Below, piece by piece: positions 12,634 to 14,470 of a stretch of DNA of 14,470 nt (the first letter of the stretch is position 1; every line of letters starts with the position of its first letter). The position numbers were made by a program, and so were the translations under genes. The notes under the pieces are model-generated. The model did no database searches, was not told where the DNA came from, and worked only from the letters and a program-made list of their open reading frames with translations. This stretch comes from Oscillospiraceae bacterium (lineage in GTDB: Bacteria; Bacillota; Clostridia; Oscillospirales; Oscillospiraceae): the NCBI GenBank assembly GCA_016296235.1, contig JAEDJR010000028.1, forward strand, positions 1-14,470. Direction: 5' to 3'.

Positions 12634-14280
12634 ATCAGTACCAATGAACGAAAATCAGGAAGGGTTTTGCTGATTGCCGGGATTCTGGTCGCGGCGGCGG
12701 CATTGATGGTATTCCTGGGAACATTTTTCTGGGGTGTGTCGCTGAAAAACGGGAACACGGTATTCCCCAATGTCTGCGTATCCGGCGTCAACATCGGCGG
12801 AATGACTGCGGATGAAGCCGCGTCGGCCCTGGAAGAGAGTCTCTCCAAAACCCACGCCACCCGAACCCTGACGGTGCAGCTTCCCGACCGGAAGCTGGTC
12901 TTTGATCCGGAAATGGCCAACTCTCCTCTGGACACCAAGGCCATGGTTTCCACTGCCATGGCATACGGCCGGGAGGGCAGCGCTTTCCAGGTGCTGAAAA
13001 CCTATATTGCCTGCAAAAAATCCGCCTACATCCTGGATATGGAGGATTTTCTCCAGGTGGACACGGCATATATCCGCGAGCTGATCGACAAAACGGCAGC
13101 CGACGTACAGCGGGAGATGGTACAATCGGACATCACCATGGACGAGGAAAATGCAGTCATTACCATTCACCTGGGCTACAACGGCCGGACGCTGAACGCA
13201 GACAAGCTCTATGATACCGTTCTGGCCGCCTACAACTCCGGCGACCTGTCGGACATCAATTTCTCCTATGACGTTGTCCCCTACGACATTGTGGATCTGC
13301 AGAGCTACTATGAACAGTACTGTACCTCCGCCCAGAACGCCTATTATGACAAGACCACCAAAACCGTGGTTGCGGAGGTCGTGGGATACGGTTTTGATCT
13401 GGTTGCCGCCAATGCCCAGCTGGCCCTGGCGGAAGAGGGCTCGGTCATTGAGATCCCCCTGCAGGTCATCGAGCCGGAGGTCACCCTGGCCGATTATAAC
13501 GCCAAACACTTCCCCGACGTGCTGGCCTCCTACGACAGCTGGCACACCAACAACGCCAACCGTACCACCAATCTGACCCTGGCCTGCGAGGCCATCAACG
13601 GAACGGTGCTGCAGCCCGGAGAGGTCTTTTCCTTCAACACCGTGGTGGGCGAGCGAACCCCGGAAAAGGGCTATAAAGAAGGCATCATCTATGCCGATGG
13701 CGGCGCCAGCGAGCTGGAAGCCGGCGGCGGTATCTGCCAGGTGGTTTCCTCGGTGTATATGTGCGCGCTGATGGCGGATCTGCAGATCGTGGAACGGCAG
13801 CCCCACATGTATCCCGTGAGCTATGTGCTCAGCGGCTGTGACGCCACGGTCTATTGGGGCGCCGTGGACTTCAAGTTCAAAAACACCAATGAGACGCCCA
13901 TTATGATCCAGGCCTCCGTGTCCGGCGGCTACGTCCACATGAGCTTCCTGGGCGTCAACGAGCACGACTATACCATCAAAATGACCAGCGAGTGTATCGA
14001 AACCATTCCTTATGCAGAAGTGGAGATCCTGGATGAGAGCAAGCCCGCCGGTTACCGGGAACAGACCCAGGCGCCTCATACCGGCTATGTCTACTGGAGC
14101 TACAAAAACTACTACGATCTCAACGGCAACTTCCTGCGGACGGAGAAATGCGCCATCAGCGAATACAAGAAGTATGACGCAGAATATACCGTAGGTCCCG
14201 AGGCAGCCGAACCGGAAGAGCCGGAAGAAGGCGGCTCCGGCTTTGGCTTCAGCTGGGACGACTGGATTACCGCTCCCTGA
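12634..14280 (+). CDS. VanW-family membrane-anchored cell-wall protein (YoaR-like), non-standard start codon
   Basis: This protein of about 548 residues has a short cytoplasmic N-terminus (S-T-N-E-R-K-S-G-R), one membrane segment (about V-L-L-I-A-G-I-L-V-A-A-A-A-L), then an extracellular region. Tandem YoaR-type putative peptidoglycan-binding modules follow, opening with F-P-N-V-C-V-S-G-V-N-I-G-G-M-T. The VanW domain has L-Q-P-G-E-V-F-S-F-N and G-G-G-I-C-Q-V-V-S-S-V-Y. The end is an acidic Glu/Pro stretch and a Gly/Trp tail. VanW proteins accompany some vancomycin-resistance clusters, but most, like this one, are ordinary surface proteins of unknown biochemistry; no van genes are near. No ATG, GTG or TTG lies at a suitable distance after the ribosome binding site (12621-12627). 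ATC at 12634 has a 7-base spacing and ATT at 12631 a 4-base spacing. The in-frame ATG at 12520 has no binding site and lies before the -10 box. The start is therefore uncertain. Confidence 0.9.
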   Translation: MSTNERKSGRVLLIAGILVAAAALMVFLGTFFWGVSLKNGNTVFPNVCVSGVNIGGMTADEAASALEESLSKTHATRTLTVQLPDRKLVFDPEMANSPLDTKAMVSTAMAYGREGSAFQVLKTYIACKKSAYILDMEDFLQVDTAYIRELIDKTAADVQREMVQSDITMDEENAVITIHLGYNGRTLNADKLYDTVLAAYNSGDLSDINFSYDVVPYDIVDLQSYYEQYCTSAQNAYYDKTTKTVVAEVVGYGFDLVAANAQLALAEEGSVIEIPLQVIEPEVTLADYNAKHFPDVLASYDSWHTNNANRTTNLTLACEAINGTVLQPGEVFSFNTVVGERTPEKGYKEGIIYADGGASELEAGGGICQVVSSVYMCALMADLQIVERQPHMYPVSYVLSGCDATVYWGAVDFKFKNTNETPIMIQASVSGGYVHMSFLGVNEHDYTIKMTSECIETIPYAEVEILDESKPAGYREQTQAPHTGYVYWSYKNYYDLNGNFLRTEKCAISEYKKYDAEYTVGPEAAEPEEPEEGGSGFGFSWDDWITAP

Positions 14281-14297
14281 AACAACTTCCCATACAC

Positions 14298-14347
14298 AAC
14301 ACCGCATCAGGCCAATCCAATCGGGGTCCTGATGCGGTGTTCTTCTT
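14298..14347 (+). terminator. Intrinsic terminator of the VanW-family gene
   Basis: A perfect 14-bp stem (14298-14311 with 14328-14341; core CACCGCATCAGG with CCTGATGCGGTG) has a 16-nt loop. It is followed by TCTTCTT. It lies 18 bp after the stop codon. Confidence 0.88.
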
Positions 14348-14416
14348 GAGACAAATGCTTATTTTTGATAAATTGGGATGATGACAATCGGTTTTGGTGC
14401 GCAGCAGCCCATGGTT

Positions 14417-14456
14417 CCCCTACAATAGGGGAGCTGGCCCGAAGGGCCTGAGGGGT
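14417..14456. repeat. Double-hairpin REP-like repeat near the window end
   Basis: Two small perfect hairpins stand side by side: CCCCTA-CAA-TAGGGG (14417-14431) and GGCCC-GAA-GGGCC (14436-14448), joined by AGCT and followed by TGAGGGGTG. The pattern resembles short palindromic repeats scattered through gut Clostridia genomes. It may be the edge of a larger element that continues outside the window. The rest of 14348-14470 shows no gene. Confidence 0.6.
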
Positions 14457-14470
14457 GTCAAGCTGCCAAT

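Noticed and set aside
12644..12670. ATG at 12644 right after the strong ribosome binding site
   Set aside because: It is in a different frame from the VanW protein and reaches a stop after nine codons. It could only matter as a tiny leader peptide, for which there is no further evidence.
12634..14280. Vancomycin-resistance gene
   Set aside because: Only the VanW domain is shared. No ligase, dehydrogenase, dipeptidase or two-component genes of a van cluster are present, and VanW proteins of this size are common in susceptible Clostridia.
12655..14307. 550-codon minus-strand open frame opposite the VanW-family gene
   Set aside because: The plus strand has a clear VanW domain, a membrane anchor and a terminator. 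The reverse frame has no family match and is explained by GC-rich codon bias.

Overview
The window reads as chromosomal DNA from a GC-rich, anaerobic, low-oxygen-adapted Firmicute, most likely a gut Clostridia member (Oscillospirales-like). The grounds are Gram-positive style promoters and strong AGGAGG ribosome binding sites, a DnaD/DnaI-type helicase-loading pair, the trmK-nif3 and lspA-rluD gene pairs familiar from Bacillus and Clostridia, a VanW/YoaR-type cell-wall protein, a DUF1858 redox protein, and several intergenic palindromic repeats of the kind common in gut Clostridia. Species cannot be assigned from the sequence alone. Thirteen protein genes are supported.

Layout. (1) About 186-3885, minus strand: a corrinoid-uptake operon. 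A consensus promoter drives a cobalamin riboswitch with an intrinsic terminator, followed by a lipoprotein binding protein, a FecCD/BtuC-type permease, an ABC ATPase and a small CGGC-domain cysteine-rich protein, all tightly packed or overlapping. (2) 3910-6995, plus strand: a divergent three-gene unit with a DnaD-like primosome protein, a DnaI/DnaC-like helicase-loader ATPase, and a histidine-kinase-like protein that has lost its phosphoacceptor histidine and the G1 ATP-binding motif. It ends in a bidirectional terminator. (3) 6999-9285, minus strand: yebC (own promoter), nif3-like and trmK. (4) 9286-9672: a gene-free cluster of hairpin repeats including a perfect 29-bp palindrome. (5) 9673-10848, minus strand: a DUF1858 redox protein and an Mrp/Nbp35-type Fe-S P-loop ATPase, each with its own promoter. 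(6) 10855-12492, minus strand: lspA and an RluD-family pseudouridine synthase, with a MITE-like repeat between their promoter and lspA. (7) 12594-14347, plus strand: a VanW-family membrane-anchored protein with no ordinary start codon in its expected position, then a strong terminator and a double-hairpin repeat running toward the window end.

Most of the window is housekeeping. The parts that deserve attention are the CGGC protein inside a riboswitch-controlled B12 operon, the pseudo-histidine-kinase coupled to helicase-loading genes, the apparent AUC/AUU start of the VanW-family gene, and the transcribed or flanking mobile repeats.
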